Counted from the stretch's first letter, positions 1 to 7,814 are shown. The stretch: 15,251 nt of DNA from an uncultured Actinomycetes bacterium (GCA_937881255.1 CALGFH010000310.1:1-15251); one strand, 5' to 3'. Numbers and translations: made by a program. The notes: generated from the sequence alone by a model not told the origin.

Positions 1-183
1 GCCCAGTCCGAGGACAAGTACACCCTGCCGGTCGCCCTGGCCCTGTACTCGGTCGGCCAGAACGCCACCCGCTACGGTCTGCTCATGGCCGGCGCGGTGG
101 TGATCATCCTCCCCGTGGTCGCCCTGTTCATCGCCCTCCAGCGCTACTTCGTGCAGAGCGTCGCAACCACCGGCATCAAATGA
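1..183 (+). CDS. Carbohydrate ABC transporter permease, MalG/LplC type (3' end only)
   Basis: The window opens inside this gene, and only its last 60 residues and a TGA stop are present. One clear membrane helix is visible (about residues 27-48, rich in Leu, Ile, Val and Ala). It is followed by the tail QRYFVQSVATTGIK, which matches the usual end of MalG-type (COG0395) inner-membrane permeases of sugar ABC importers. These work with a second permease, a solute-binding protein and an ATPase, presumably encoded upstream. The stop overlaps the start of the next gene (ATGA at 180-183), so the permease and the glycosidases downstream are very likely one translationally coupled operon. The imported sugar cannot be told from this fragment. 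Family assignment is confident; substrate is unknown. Confidence 0.85.
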   Translation, partial: AQSEDKYTLPVALALYSVGQNATRYGLLMAGAVVIILPVVALFIALQRYFVQSVATTGIK

Positions 184-2063
184 ACGAACCAAGCAAGGAG
201 GACGGACACAGCCCTGACGCCGCCGCCCCGCTCGGGTTCACCTGGACTGGGCCGCGGCAGGGCCACTTCGCCGCCGCCCCGGCGCCGCTGGACGCCCCGG
301 CCGGGCTGGCCGCCCGGCCCGGCCGGGCCCAGGTGACCCTGGACTGGGCGCCCGTCCCCGGCGCCATCGGCTACCTGGTCCACCGGGCCGACACCCCCGA
401 GGGGCCGTTCCAGCCCCTCGACCACCACGGCGGCGACACCGTGTTCGCCGTGCCCCACGCGCCGTACGCCGACACCCAGGTCGAGGCCGGCCGGGCCCGC
501 TGGTACGCGGTCGCGGCCGTGCCCGACGCCGACACCGTCGGGCCGCTGTCGGCGGCGGTGGCGGCCGCCCCGGAGGCGGCGGGGGAGGCCGTGGTCGCCG
601 TCACCGTCGACGCGGCCCGGGCCGCCGGGCCGCTGCACCGGCCCTGGCGGCCGATGATCGGCTCCGAGCACCTCAGCCACATGCTGAGCACCGACCGCAC
701 CGGCGGCCGGCCGATCGGCGAGGAGCTCACCGAGGCCCTGCGCATCGCCCACGACGAGCTGGGCGTGGCCGCGGTCCGGGCCCACGCCATCCTCGGCGAC
801 GACCTCGGCACCTACCGGGAGGTCGACGGGAAGCCGGTGCACGACTTCAGCGGCATCGACCGGGTCTACGACCGGCTGCTGGGGATCGGGCTGCGGCCGG
901 TCGTGGAGCTGGCCTACATGCCCCGCGACCTGGCCCGCGACCCCGACCACACCAGCTTCTTCTACAAGGGGGTGTCGTCGCCGCCCAAGGACTGGGACCG
1001 CTGGGCCGAGCTGGTCCGCGACCTGACCCAGCACCTGGTCGACCGCTACGGGCGCGACGAGGTCCGCGACCACTGGGCCTTCGAGGTCTGGAACGAGCCA
1101 AATCTTGAATATTTCTGGAGCGGCGACGCCGCCGAGTACCTGCGGCTGTACGACACGGCGGTGCGGTCGGTGCGCTCGGTCGACCCCGGCCTGCGGGTCG
1201 GGGGGCCGGCCACGGCCGCCGTCGGCTGGGTCGACGACCTGCTCGCCCACACCCAGAAGACGGGCGCGCCCCTGGACTTCGTCTCCACCCACCTGTACGG
1301 CAGCCCGCCGCTCGACCTGCGCCCGGCCCTGGCCCGCCACGGCCGCGAGGACGCGGCCATCTGGTGGACCGAGTGGGGGGTCCACCCGCGGCTGTCCAAC
1401 CCGGTGGCCGAGTCGGTGTACGCGGCCGCGTTCCTGGCCAAGGGGATGCGCTCGGCCGCCGGCCGGGTCGACGCCCTCTCCTGGTGGGTCGCCTCCGACC
1501 ACTTCGAGGAGCTGGGGCGGCCGAGCCGCCTGCTCCACGGCGGGTTCGGGCTGCTGACCGTCGGCAACCTGCGCAAGCCCCGCTTCTGGGCGTGCAAGCT
1601 GCTGGAGCGCCTCGGCCCCGAGGAGCTCCGGGTGGAGCTGGACGGCGACGGCGCCGGCGGGCTGGTCGAGGCCTGGGGGTCGCGCGACCCCGGCGACGGC
1701 CGGGTCGCGGTCGCGCTCTGGAACGTCACCCTCGACCAGACCCGGTCCACCGGCGAGCCCCTGCTCGACCGGTCGGTCAGGCTCCGGGTCGAGGGGCTGG
1801 CCGCCCCCGCCTACGAGCTGCGCCACCTCCGGGTCGACCTGGAGCGGTCCAACATCGCCGCCGTCTGGGAGGCCATGTCCGGCGGGGCCGACTGGCCCGA
1901 CGACGCCCAGTGGGCGGCCCTCGGGGAGGCCAACCGGCTGGAGGAGCTGGAGCCGGCCCGCCGGGTCGGGGCCGGGGGCGGGGTGGTCGAGCTCGCCTTC
2001 GACCTGCCCATGCCGTCGGTGTCCCTGGTCGAGCTGGTCCCGGCCGGCGGGGACACGGGATGA
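180..2063 (+). CDS. GH39-type glycoside hydrolase with N-terminal fibronectin-III-like domain
   Basis: 627 residues. The ATG overlaps the permease stop (ATGA), which fixes the start. No signal peptide is visible, so the enzyme should be cytoplasmic and act on imported oligosaccharides. Residues about 41-125 look like a fibronectin-III domain (VTLDWAPVPGAIGYLVHR, then a WYAVAAV strand). A (beta/alpha)8 region follows. The GH39/clan GH-A acid/base signature is clear at FEVWNEPN with Glu306, and WWTEWG carries the likely nucleophile Glu398. The C-terminal part (about 490-627) reads as a beta-sandwich. Known GH39 enzymes are mainly beta-xylosidases and alpha-L-iduronidases; which applies here cannot be read from sequence. 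Just after the acid/base Glu lies a run of A/T-ending codons that is odd for this gene. The gene sits between a sugar permease and a GH3 enzyme. Confidence 0.88.
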   Translation: MNEPSKEDGHSPDAAAPLGFTWTGPRQGHFAAAPAPLDAPAGLAARPGRAQVTLDWAPVPGAIGYLVHRADTPEGPFQPLDHHGGDTVFAVPHAPYADTQVEAGRARWYAVAAVPDADTVGPLSAAVAAAPEAAGEAVVAVTVDAARAAGPLHRPWRPMIGSEHLSHMLSTDRTGGRPIGEELTEALRIAHDELGVAAVRAHAILGDDLGTYREVDGKPVHDFSGIDRVYDRLLGIGLRPVVELAYMPRDLARDPDHTSFFYKGVSSPPKDWDRWAELVRDLTQHLVDRYGRDEVRDHWAFEVWNEPNLEYFWSGDAAEYLRLYDTAVRSVRSVDPGLRVGGPATAAVGWVDDLLAHTQKTGAPLDFVSTHLYGSPPLDLRPALARHGREDAAIWWTEWGVHPRLSNPVAESVYAAAFLAKGMRSAAGRVDALSWWVASDHFEELGRPSRLLHGGFGLLTVGNLRKPRFWACKLLERLGPEELRVELDGDGAGGLVEAWGSRDPGDGRVAVALWNVTLDQTRSTGEPLLDRSVRLRVEGLAAPAYELRHLRVDLERSNIAAVWEAMSGGADWPDDAQWAALGEANRLEELEPARRVGAGGGVVELAFDLPMPSVSLVELVPAGGDTG

Positions 2064-4753
2064 GCGCGGCCGAGGACCGGGTCGAGGAGCTGCTGGCCCG
2101 GCTCGACCTGGAGGCCAAGGTGCGGCTCTGCACCGGGGCCGACTTCTGGGCCACCTGGGACGAGCCCAGGGCCGGGCTGCGCGCCATGTCCCTGTCCGAC
2201 GGGCCGGCCGGGGTCCGCGGCGACGCCTGGGACGAGCGCCGGACCTCGACCAACCTGCCCTCGCCGACCTGCATGGCCGCCAGCTGGGACGAGGACCTGG
2301 CCACCCGGCTGGGCCGGTTCCTGGCCACCGAGGCGAGGGTCAAGGGCGTCGACGTCCTGCTCGGCCCGACCATCAACCTCCACCGCTCCCCGCTGGGCGG
2401 CCGCCACTTCGAGTGCTTCTCCGAGGACCCGCTGCTCACCGCCCGCATCGGCGCCGCCTATGTCCGCGGCGTCCAGGGCGAGGGCGTCGCCGCCACCCCC
2501 AAGCACTATGTGGCCAACGACTCCGAGACCGAGCGGTTCACCCTCGACGCCCGGGTCGGCGAGCGCGCCCTGCGCGAGCTCTACCTGGCCCCGTTCGAGC
2601 ACCTGGTCCGCGAGGCCGGGGCCTGGATGGTGATGGCCGCCTACAACGGCGTCAACGGCCCCACCATGACCGAGAGCCCGCTCCTGGCCGACCCCCTCAA
2701 GGGGGAGTGGGGCTTCGACGGCGTGGTCGTCTCCGACTGGCACGCCACCCGCTCCCTGGCCGCCGCCGGCCCCTCCCTCACCGACCTGGCCATGCCCGGC
2801 CCCGACGGCCCCTGGGGCGACGACCTGGTCGCGGCCGTCCGCGACGGCTCGATCCCCGAGACCGCCGTCGACGACAAGGTCCGCCGCCTGCTCCGCCTGG
2901 CCTTGCGGGTCGGGGCCCTGGAGGAGGTAGGTCCCGGGGCCGAGGCCGGCGCGGTTGGGGATGTGGACAGCCCCCCGCACCCCATTTCCCGGTCGGCTAC
3001 TCTCCCCCTCCGGGGGGCCGCGATCCCGGCGGAGCGGGTGACGCCTGGGCCGGTGACGCCTGGGCGGGTCCCGCCTGGGCGGGTACCGGGGCCGGATGGG
3101 GCGGCGGTGGCGCGGGAGGCGGCGGCCGCTGGGGCGGTGCTGGTCCGGAACCAGGGGCTGCTGCCGCTGGACCCGGCTGGGCTGAAGCGGGTGGCGGTGG
3201 TGGGGCCGGGGGCGGTGTGGCCCCGGAGTCAGGGTGGGGGGAGCGCCACGGTGTTCCCGGTCGCGGTGGTGTCGCCGGTGGAGGGGCTGGAGGCGGCGCT
3301 CGGGCCGGGGACCGAGGTGGTGCACGGGCCGGGGGCGGAGCGGCCGCGGAGCCAGGGTGGGGGGAGTGCCACGGTGTTCCCGGCGGCGGTGGTGTCGCCG
3401 GTGGAGGGGCTGGAGGCGGCGCTCGGTACGGGGGCCGAGGTGGTGCACGGGCCGGGGGCCCGGATCCGGCGGGGGCTGGAGCCGGTGACCGCCGGGCAGG
3501 TGACCGACCCGGAGACCGGGGAGCCGGGGCTGGCGGTGCGGTTCCTGGACGCCGACGGGGGGGTGCTGCTGGCCGAGCACCGGCTGGCCGGGAAGCTGAT
3601 CTGGCTGGGGCTGGAGGTCCTGCGGCGGACGGCCAGGATCGAGGTCGCGGCCCGGCTGCGGGCCCGGGCCGGCGGCGAGCACGGGATCGGGGTGGCCGGG
3701 ACCGGGCGGTTCCGGCTCACCGCCGGCGACCGGGTCCTGGTCGACGAGCGCATCCGGCCCGAGACCGACGACGCCGCCGGGCTGCTGGCCGCGCCCCAGC
3801 GGAGCGGCCGGCTGACCCTGGCCGAGGGCGAGGAGGTCGACCTGACCGTGGTCCACCACCTGGAGGACGGCGCCGCCGCCTCGGTGACCCTGGCCGTGGA
3901 GGAGCCGTCGCCGCCCGAGGACGAGGAGCTGGCCGACGCGGTCGCCCTGGCCGCCGGCGCGGACGTGGCCGTGGTGGTCGTCGGCACCACCGCGGAGATC
4001 GAGAGCGAGGGCTACGACCGGGCCTCGCTGGCCCTGCCCGGCCGCCAGGACGAGCTGGTCCGGGCCGTGGCCGCCGCCAACCCGCGCACCGTGGTGGTGG
4101 TCAACGCCGGCAGCCCGGTCGAGCTGCCCTGGCGGGACCAGGTCCCGGCGATCCTGCTGAGCTGGTTCCCCGGCCAGGAGTTCGGCCACGCCCTGGCCGA
4201 CGTGCTGTGTGGCCGGGCCGAGCCGGGCGGGCGGCTGCCCACCACCTGGCCGGCCCGCCAGGCCGACGTCCCGGTGCTGGACACCCGGCCGGTGGCGGGC
4301 CGGCTCGAGTACCGGGAGGGCCTCCACGTCGGCTACCGCGCCTGGGCGCGGGCCGGGACCGAGCCGGCGTTCCCCTTCGGCCACGGCCTCGGCTACACCA
4401 CCTGGGCCTACCAGGGCCTGGAGGCGCCGGCCGCCGCCGACCCCGGCACCGAGGTCGTGGCCAGGGCCCGGCTGGCCAACTCCGGCCCCCGCCCCGGCCG
4501 CGAAGTCGTCCAGGCCTACCTGGCCCGCCCGGCCTCGGCGGTCGAGCGGCCGGCCTTCTGGCTGGCCGGGTTCGCGGTCGTCCACGCCGACCCCGGCCAG
4601 GAGGTGACCGCCGAGCTCCGCCTGGCCCCGCGGGCCTTCCAGCACTGGTCCCCGGAGACCCGGTCCTGGGAGACCGAGCCCGGCCCCTACCAGCTCACCG
4701 TGGGCCGCTCGTCCGCCGACCGCCCCCTCACCGCCGAGCTCACCATCCGTTAG
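2060..4753 (+). CDS. GH3 beta-glycosidase with PA14-like insert and C-terminal Fn3-like domain
   Basis: 897 residues. The start ATG overlaps the GH39 stop (ATGA); open frame further upstream is shadow. Domain order: GH3 barrel (about 1-290) with LSDGPAGVRG, KHYVANDSE and the nucleophile motif VVSDWHATRS (Asp226); a low-complexity linker (about 290-345); the second GH3 alpha/beta sandwich starting near AGAVLVRN; a PA14-like beta insert (about 470-615); the rest of the sandwich with ESEGYDRASLALP, where Glu648/Glu650 lie in the usual acid/base loop; and an Fn3-like end (about 770-897). No signal peptide is seen, so it should be cytoplasmic. GH3 enzymes of this layout are usually beta-glucosidases or beta-xylosidases. 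Oddities: a 41-residue segment (GPGA..GGGSATVFP..SPVEGL) is tandemly duplicated, and the linker holds VTPGP-like pentapeptide repeats. Either could affect folding, but the frame is intact throughout. Confidence 0.92.
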   Translation: MSAAEDRVEELLARLDLEAKVRLCTGADFWATWDEPRAGLRAMSLSDGPAGVRGDAWDERRTSTNLPSPTCMAASWDEDLATRLGRFLATEARVKGVDVLLGPTINLHRSPLGGRHFECFSEDPLLTARIGAAYVRGVQGEGVAATPKHYVANDSETERFTLDARVGERALRELYLAPFEHLVREAGAWMVMAAYNGVNGPTMTESPLLADPLKGEWGFDGVVVSDWHATRSLAAAGPSLTDLAMPGPDGPWGDDLVAAVRDGSIPETAVDDKVRRLLRLALRVGALEEVGPGAEAGAVGDVDSPPHPISRSATLPLRGAAIPAERVTPGPVTPGRVPPGRVPGPDGAAVAREAAAAGAVLVRNQGLLPLDPAGLKRVAVVGPGAVWPRSQGGGSATVFPVAVVSPVEGLEAALGPGTEVVHGPGAERPRSQGGGSATVFPAAVVSPVEGLEAALGTGAEVVHGPGARIRRGLEPVTAGQVTDPETGEPGLAVRFLDADGGVLLAEHRLAGKLIWLGLEVLRRTARIEVAARLRARAGGEHGIGVAGTGRFRLTAGDRVLVDERIRPETDDAAGLLAAPQRSGRLTLAEGEEVDLTVVHHLEDGAAASVTLAVEEPSPPEDEELADAVALAAGADVAVVVVGTTAEIESEGYDRASLALPGRQDELVRAVAAANPRTVVVVNAGSPVELPWRDQVPAILLSWFPGQEFGHALADVLCGRAEPGGRLPTTWPARQADVPVLDTRPVAGRLEYREGLHVGYRAWARAGTEPAFPFGHGLGYTTWAYQGLEAPAAADPGTEVVARARLANSGPRPGREVVQAYLARPASAVERPAFWLAGFAVVHADPGQEVTAELRLAPRAFQHWSPETRSWETEPGPYQLTVGRSSADRPLTAELTIR
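3038..3082 (+). repeat. 15-bp tandem repeat (3 units) in the GH3 linker
   Basis: Three back-to-back 15-bp units (gtgacgcctgggccg, gtgacgcctgggcgg, gtcccgcctgggcgg), followed by a partial fourth beginning gtaccg. They keep the GH3 frame and encode VTPGP-VTPGR-VPPGR-VPG. The repeat lies in the linker between the catalytic barrel and the second GH3 domain, where length changes are likely tolerated. Confidence 0.85.
3203..3448 (+). repeat. Two-copy 123-bp tandem duplication inside the GH3 gene
   Basis: Unit 1 is 3203-3325 and unit 2 is 3326-3448. A third copy starts at 3449 but stops after the four codons for GPGA. Codon-by-codon comparison shows 10 differences in 123 bases and 5 in 41 residues (V/E, W/R, V/A, P/T, T/A). 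The duplicated segment is the normally single GH3 stretch that contains GGGSA and SPxEGL. The period is a multiple of three, so the frame is kept. Divergence spread along the unit argues against a simple assembly error. Confidence 0.93.
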
Positions 4754-4768
4754 GGAGGAGCCCCGACC

Positions 4769-6301
4769 ATGCCGCGTCGCCGCTTCGCCGTTCTCGCCGT
4801 CCTGCTCGGACTCGCCCTCGCCCTCCCCTTGGCCGCGCCGGCGGCCGGCCAGGCGCCGGCCGCGGCCTCCAGCTCCGCTGACCGGCGGGTGCTGCAGCGC
4901 TACGCCGCCGACACCTGGCGGTCGTTCGAGCTGCTGCTCGACCCGGCCACCGGGCTGCCGTCGGACAACGTCTCCGCGGCCGGGGAGCGCAGCCGCTACA
5001 CCTCGCCGACCAACGTCGGCGCCTACCTGTGGAGCACCCTGGCCGCCCGCGACGCCGGGATCATCTCCCCGTCCCAGGCCCGGCGGCGGATCGCGGCCAC
5101 CCTGGCCACCGTCGCCCGCCTGGAGCGCCACCAGCCCAGCGGCATGTTCTACAACTGGTACGACCCGGCCAGCGGGGCCAAGCTGACCACCTGGCCGGTG
5201 GACGGCAGCCCCGTCTACCCGTTCCTGTCCTCGGTCGACAACGGCTGGATGGCCGCGGCCCTGCTGATGGTGAGCAACGCCGTCCCGCAGCTCCGCAGCC
5301 AGGCCCGCGCCCTGCTCGACCCGATGGACTTCGGCTACTACTACGACCCGGCCGCCGGCCTGCTCCGGGGCGGGTTCTGGGTCGACCCGCCGGGCACCCA
5401 GTGCACCACCCCCGGCAACTACCGCGGCGACGTCCCCGACGTGCTCTACACCTGCCACCACTACGGCTCGCTCAACACCGAGCCGCGGATCGCCAGCTAC
5501 CTCGGCATCGCCTTCGGCCAGGTCCCGGCGACCCACTACTTCCGGATGTCCCGGACCTTCCCGCCGACCTGCGACTGGGACTGGCAGGAGCAGCAGCCGG
5601 CCGGCGTCACCCGCACCTACCTGGGCGTCGAGGTGTTCGAGGGCCACTACCGCTACCGGGGCATGGACATCGTGCCCAGCTGGGGCGGGAGCATGTTCGA
5701 GGCCCTGATGGTGCCGCTGCTGGTCCCCGAGGCCCGCTGGGGGCCGCGCAGCTGGGGCGTCAACCACCCGCTGTACGTGCGGGCCCAGGTCGAGCACGGC
5801 CTCGAGGAGGCCGGCTACGGCTACTGGGGCTTCTCGCCCTCCAACAACCCCTCGGGCGGCTACCGCGAGTACGGGGTCGACGCCATCGGCCTCAACCCCG
5901 ACGGCTACGCCTCCAACAACGACAACACCCTGGTCGACTACGGCTTCGGCGACTGCCGCCCCGCCCAGCCGCTGCCGCCCCCCGAGGCCTACACCAACGG
6001 GGTGGTGACCCCGCACGCCTCGTTCCTGGCCCTGCCCTATGCCCGCCGGGCCGCCCTGGACAACCTGGCCAAGCTCCGCCGCGACTTCGACGTCTACGGC
6101 GAGGGCGGCTTCTTCGACGCCGTCAACGTCGACAACGGCCAGGTCTCCCGCTACTGGCTGGCCCTGGACCAGGGCATGGTCATGGCCGCCCTCGGCAACG
6201 AGCTCACCGGCGACCGGCTCCAGCGCTACCTCACCCGGGGACCGGTCGAGCGGGCCGTCCGCCCCCTGCTGGCCATGGAGGAGTTCACCGCCGGCGGCTG
6301 A
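4769..6301 (+). CDS. Secreted glycosidase with PF10091 'glucoamylase' domain (GH144-like)
   Basis: 510 residues. The start is supported by a strong ribosome site GGGAGGAG (4753-4760), 8 nt before the ATG. Residues 1-29 form a Sec signal peptide (PRRR, a Leu/Ala core, AAPAAGQA) with no lipobox Cys, so the product should be released. The mature part is rich in Trp, Tyr and Gly, as expected for an (alpha/alpha)6 barrel: YTSPTNVGAYLWST (78-91), DNGWMAAALL (157-166), PSWGGSMFEALMVPLL (303-318), YGYWGFSPSNNP (350-361), VVTPHASFLALPY (412-424) and a near-C-terminal RYWLALDQGMVMAALGN. These are hallmarks of the PF10091 domain, often seen with DUF3131-like N-termini. Characterised PF10091 relatives include GH144 endo-beta-1,2-glucanases, so a beta-glucan substrate is a reasonable inference, but specificity is unproven. 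It is the last gene of the operon and the only one with a visible export signal. Confidence 0.87.
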   Translation: MPRRRFAVLAVLLGLALALPLAAPAAGQAPAAASSSADRRVLQRYAADTWRSFELLLDPATGLPSDNVSAAGERSRYTSPTNVGAYLWSTLAARDAGIISPSQARRRIAATLATVARLERHQPSGMFYNWYDPASGAKLTTWPVDGSPVYPFLSSVDNGWMAAALLMVSNAVPQLRSQARALLDPMDFGYYYDPAAGLLRGGFWVDPPGTQCTTPGNYRGDVPDVLYTCHHYGSLNTEPRIASYLGIAFGQVPATHYFRMSRTFPPTCDWDWQEQQPAGVTRTYLGVEVFEGHYRYRGMDIVPSWGGSMFEALMVPLLVPEARWGPRSWGVNHPLYVRAQVEHGLEEAGYGYWGFSPSNNPSGGYREYGVDAIGLNPDGYASNNDNTLVDYGFGDCRPAQPLPPPEAYTNGVVTPHASFLALPYARRAALDNLAKLRRDFDVYGEGGFFDAVNVDNGQVSRYWLALDQGMVMAALGNELTGDRLQRYLTRGPVERAVRPLLAMEEFTAGG

Positions 6302-6313
6302 CCCCTAGGGGTC
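6300..6313. repeat. Perfect 14-bp palindrome spanning the junction of two convergent genes
   Basis: gacccctaggggtc equals its own reverse complement. It overlaps the TGA of the plus-strand PF10091 gene (6299-6301) and contains the TAG of the minus-strand beta-propeller gene (6305-6307). It might act as a short bidirectional stop signal or may only reflect the two stop codons meeting. No T-tract is seen. Confidence 0.6.
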
Positions 6314-7186
6314 GAGGCCCTCCATCAGGAACAGGTTCTCGCGCTGCTCCTCGTGGTCGGTGGCGATCAGCACGTCCCAGGTGGGGGTGATGACCAGGCC
6401 CTCGGGCTGGTGGAGGCGGTCGGGGAGGCCCCAGATGCGGTCGACGGCCACCGTCCCGCTCTCGGGCGGGACCGTCGGCTGGAGCCGGGCGATGCAGCGG
6501 GACTCGTCGCTGAGCAGGTAGACCCGGCCGTCGGGGCCGACGGTGACGTCGCTCAGGTCGCCGACCCGCTCAAGGGCCTCGCCGCCCAGGTCCCAGGCGG
6601 ACAGCATGTGGAAGGTGGCCGTCCGCTCGCCGGGGGTGGGGAAGCGGCCGGTGTCGGTGACCAGCAGGTCGCCGTGGAGCCCCTGGGCCTGCTCGCCGGG
6701 CAGCCCGAACTCGAGCAGCTGCCGCGGCTTCTCCTCCTTGACCACGAACAGGTGGCCGTTGCGGAGCAGCAGCAGCCCCTCGCCGAGGGCGTTCTCGTCG
6801 GCGTCCCACGCCTCCTGCTCGCCCGGGTCGTCCTCCACGGTCAGGTGCAGGACGTGGAGCAGCCGGCCCAGCCCAGGGTCGAACACGAACACCGTGCCCG
6901 GGACCTCGCGGAGCACGAACACCCGCCCGGTGTCGTCGGTGTCGACCCCCTCCCACTGCGAGCTCCGGCCCAGCCGCACCCCGGCCCCGGTGAGCAGCGG
7001 CTCCAGGTCGTGGCGGGCGAACTCCTCCGGCACCTCCGGCTCCAGGTCGCCGACCAGCAGGTGGTGGCTGTCGTCGCCGATGGCCAGCAGCTGGCGGGGC
7101 CGCCCGTCACCGGCCGCCCGCTCGCAGATCCCCGACACCTCCCGCAGCTGGAGGTCGTACACGTCCCTGACGCCGAGCTCACTCAT
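6305..7186 (-). CDS. Beta-propeller-like protein, possibly SdiA-regulated/phytase-like family
   Basis: 293 residues. The ATG at 7186 is chosen because a GGGGAGG ribosome site (7191-7197) lies 4 nt upstream; longer open frame beyond it is shadow. There is no signal peptide or membrane helix, so it is probably cytoplasmic. Repeated short blade-like units are visible, e.g. EGVDTDDTGRVFVLREV, LGEGLLLLRNGHLFVVKEE, LSDVTVGPDGRVYLLSDES and EGLVITPTWDVLIATD. The order 'judge item, then where the value is stored or shown' resembles SdiA-regulated or 'esterase-like activity of phytase' propellers, but no catalytic motif was recognised, so the function is open. It ends 3 nt from the convergent PF10091 gene and is divergent from the DUF4190 gene. 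Confidence 0.85.
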   Translation of the reverse strand: MSELGVRDVYDLQLREVSGICERAAGDGRPRQLLAIGDDSHHLLVGDLEPEVPEEFARHDLEPLLTGAGVRLGRSSQWEGVDTDDTGRVFVLREVPGTVFVFDPGLGRLLHVLHLTVEDDPGEQEAWDADENALGEGLLLLRNGHLFVVKEEKPRQLLEFGLPGEQAQGLHGDLLVTDTGRFPTPGERTATFHMLSAWDLGGEALERVGDLSDVTVGPDGRVYLLSDESRCIARLQPTVPPESGTVAVDRIWGLPDRLHQPEGLVITPTWDVLIATDHEEQRENLFLMEGLDP

Positions 7187-7306
7187 GGCACCTCCCCGTC
7201 CGGCCAATGGTGCCCAGCGGGCCCCGGGCCCAACCGGTCGCCCGTTCCCTTGGCGCCACCGGGGGAGTAGTGTGCGGCCGCCCCGAGCGCCTTCAGGGAG
7301 GTCACC
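7187..7306. promoter_or_regulatory. Divergent intergenic region with a GGGCCC-c-GGGCCC palindrome
   Basis: 120 bp between the minus-strand propeller gene and the plus-strand DUF4190 gene. It must hold promoters for both. Two GGGCCC hexamers flank one base (7219-7231), giving a near-perfect palindrome that could be an operator. A weak TTCCCT/TAGTGT pair (7246-7251, 7268-7273; 16-bp spacing) is a possible promoter toward the DUF4190 gene. Ribosome sites for both genes lie at the edges. Promoter calls here are weak. Confidence 0.3.
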
Positions 7307-7795
7307 ATGACCGACACCCCATCCGACCGTCCTCCGTACCCTCCCCAGCCCGGTCAGGGCCCACCCGGCGACTACCCGCCCCCCGGCCAGGCGCCGGCCG
7401 GCGGCTACCCGACCGCCGGCTACCCGGCCACCCGGACCCGCCGCAACGGCATGGGCACGACCGCGCTGGTTCTCGGCGTTGTCGCCCTGACGCTGGTGCT
7501 GCTCCTGCTGTTCTCGCCCCTCGGGGCGTTCCTGGGCCTGCTGGCGGTGCTGTTCGGCATCCTCGGCCTCATGCGGGCCAACCGCGGCGAGGCCGACAAC
7601 CGCGGCCAGGCCGTGGCCGGGCTCGTCACCGGCGGCATCGCCCTGCTGGTCGGGGTCTTCCTCACGATCAGCATCGGCACCTGGTTCGCGACCCACGTCA
7701 ACGACTTCAACGACTTCGGGCGCTGCATGGAGGACGCCGTCGGCTCCGCCGCCCGGGAGGAGTGTGCCAACCAGCTCGGCAGAGAGCTCGAGTAG
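7307..7795 (+). CDS. DUF4190-type small membrane protein with Pro/Gly/Tyr-rich N-terminus
   Basis: 162 residues. The start is supported by AGGGAGG (7295-7301), 5 nt before the ATG. Residues 1-45 are disordered and rich in Pro, Gly and Tyr (YPPQPGQ, GDYPPPGQAPAGGYPTAGYPA), typical of actinobacterial envelope proteins. Membrane segments follow at about 49-68, 70-87 and 103-125, with the GLVTGGIALLVG pattern of DUF4190 proteins. The C-terminal 35 residues are soluble, with two Cys (CMEDAVGSAAREEC) that could pair. Family members have no agreed biochemical role. The gene stands alone, divergent from the propeller gene and convergent with the DUF1684 gene, from which it is parted by a possible two-way terminator. 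Confidence 0.88.
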   Translation: MTDTPSDRPPYPPQPGQGPPGDYPPPGQAPAGGYPTAGYPATRTRRNGMGTTALVLGVVALTLVLLLLFSPLGAFLGLLAVLFGILGLMRANRGEADNRGQAVAGLVTGGIALLVGVFLTISIGTWFATHVNDFNDFGRCMEDAVGSAAREECANQLGRELE

Positions 7796-7809
7796 CCCCC
7801 AGCCGGGGG
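7796..7809. terminator. Possible bidirectional terminator hairpin
   Basis: CCCCC (7796-7800), a 4-base loop agcc, and GGGGG (7805-7809) can fold on either strand. It lies exactly in the 19-bp gap between the stops of two convergent genes. The stem is only five pairs and there is no T-run, so this rests mainly on position. Confidence 0.4.
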
Positions 7810-7814
7810 ATGGA

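Noticed and set aside
1364..2059. Extended N-terminus for the GH3 gene
   Set aside because: It would lie inside the GH39 gene and translates to Gly/Arg/Pro-rich sequence; the ATGA overlap at 2060 and the family start are better.
1811..6016. Minus-strand open frame of about 1400 codons, and another of 560 codons at 144-1826
   Set aside because: They lie wholly opposite clear GH39, GH3 and PF10091 genes, have no family-like motifs, and are Gly/Pro/Arg/His-rich as expected for antisense frames in very GC-rich DNA.
6353..7270. Plus-strand open frames of 305 and 255 codons opposite the beta-propeller gene
   Set aside because: They have no recognisable domains and low-complexity composition, while the minus strand has a good ribosome site and blade-like repeats.
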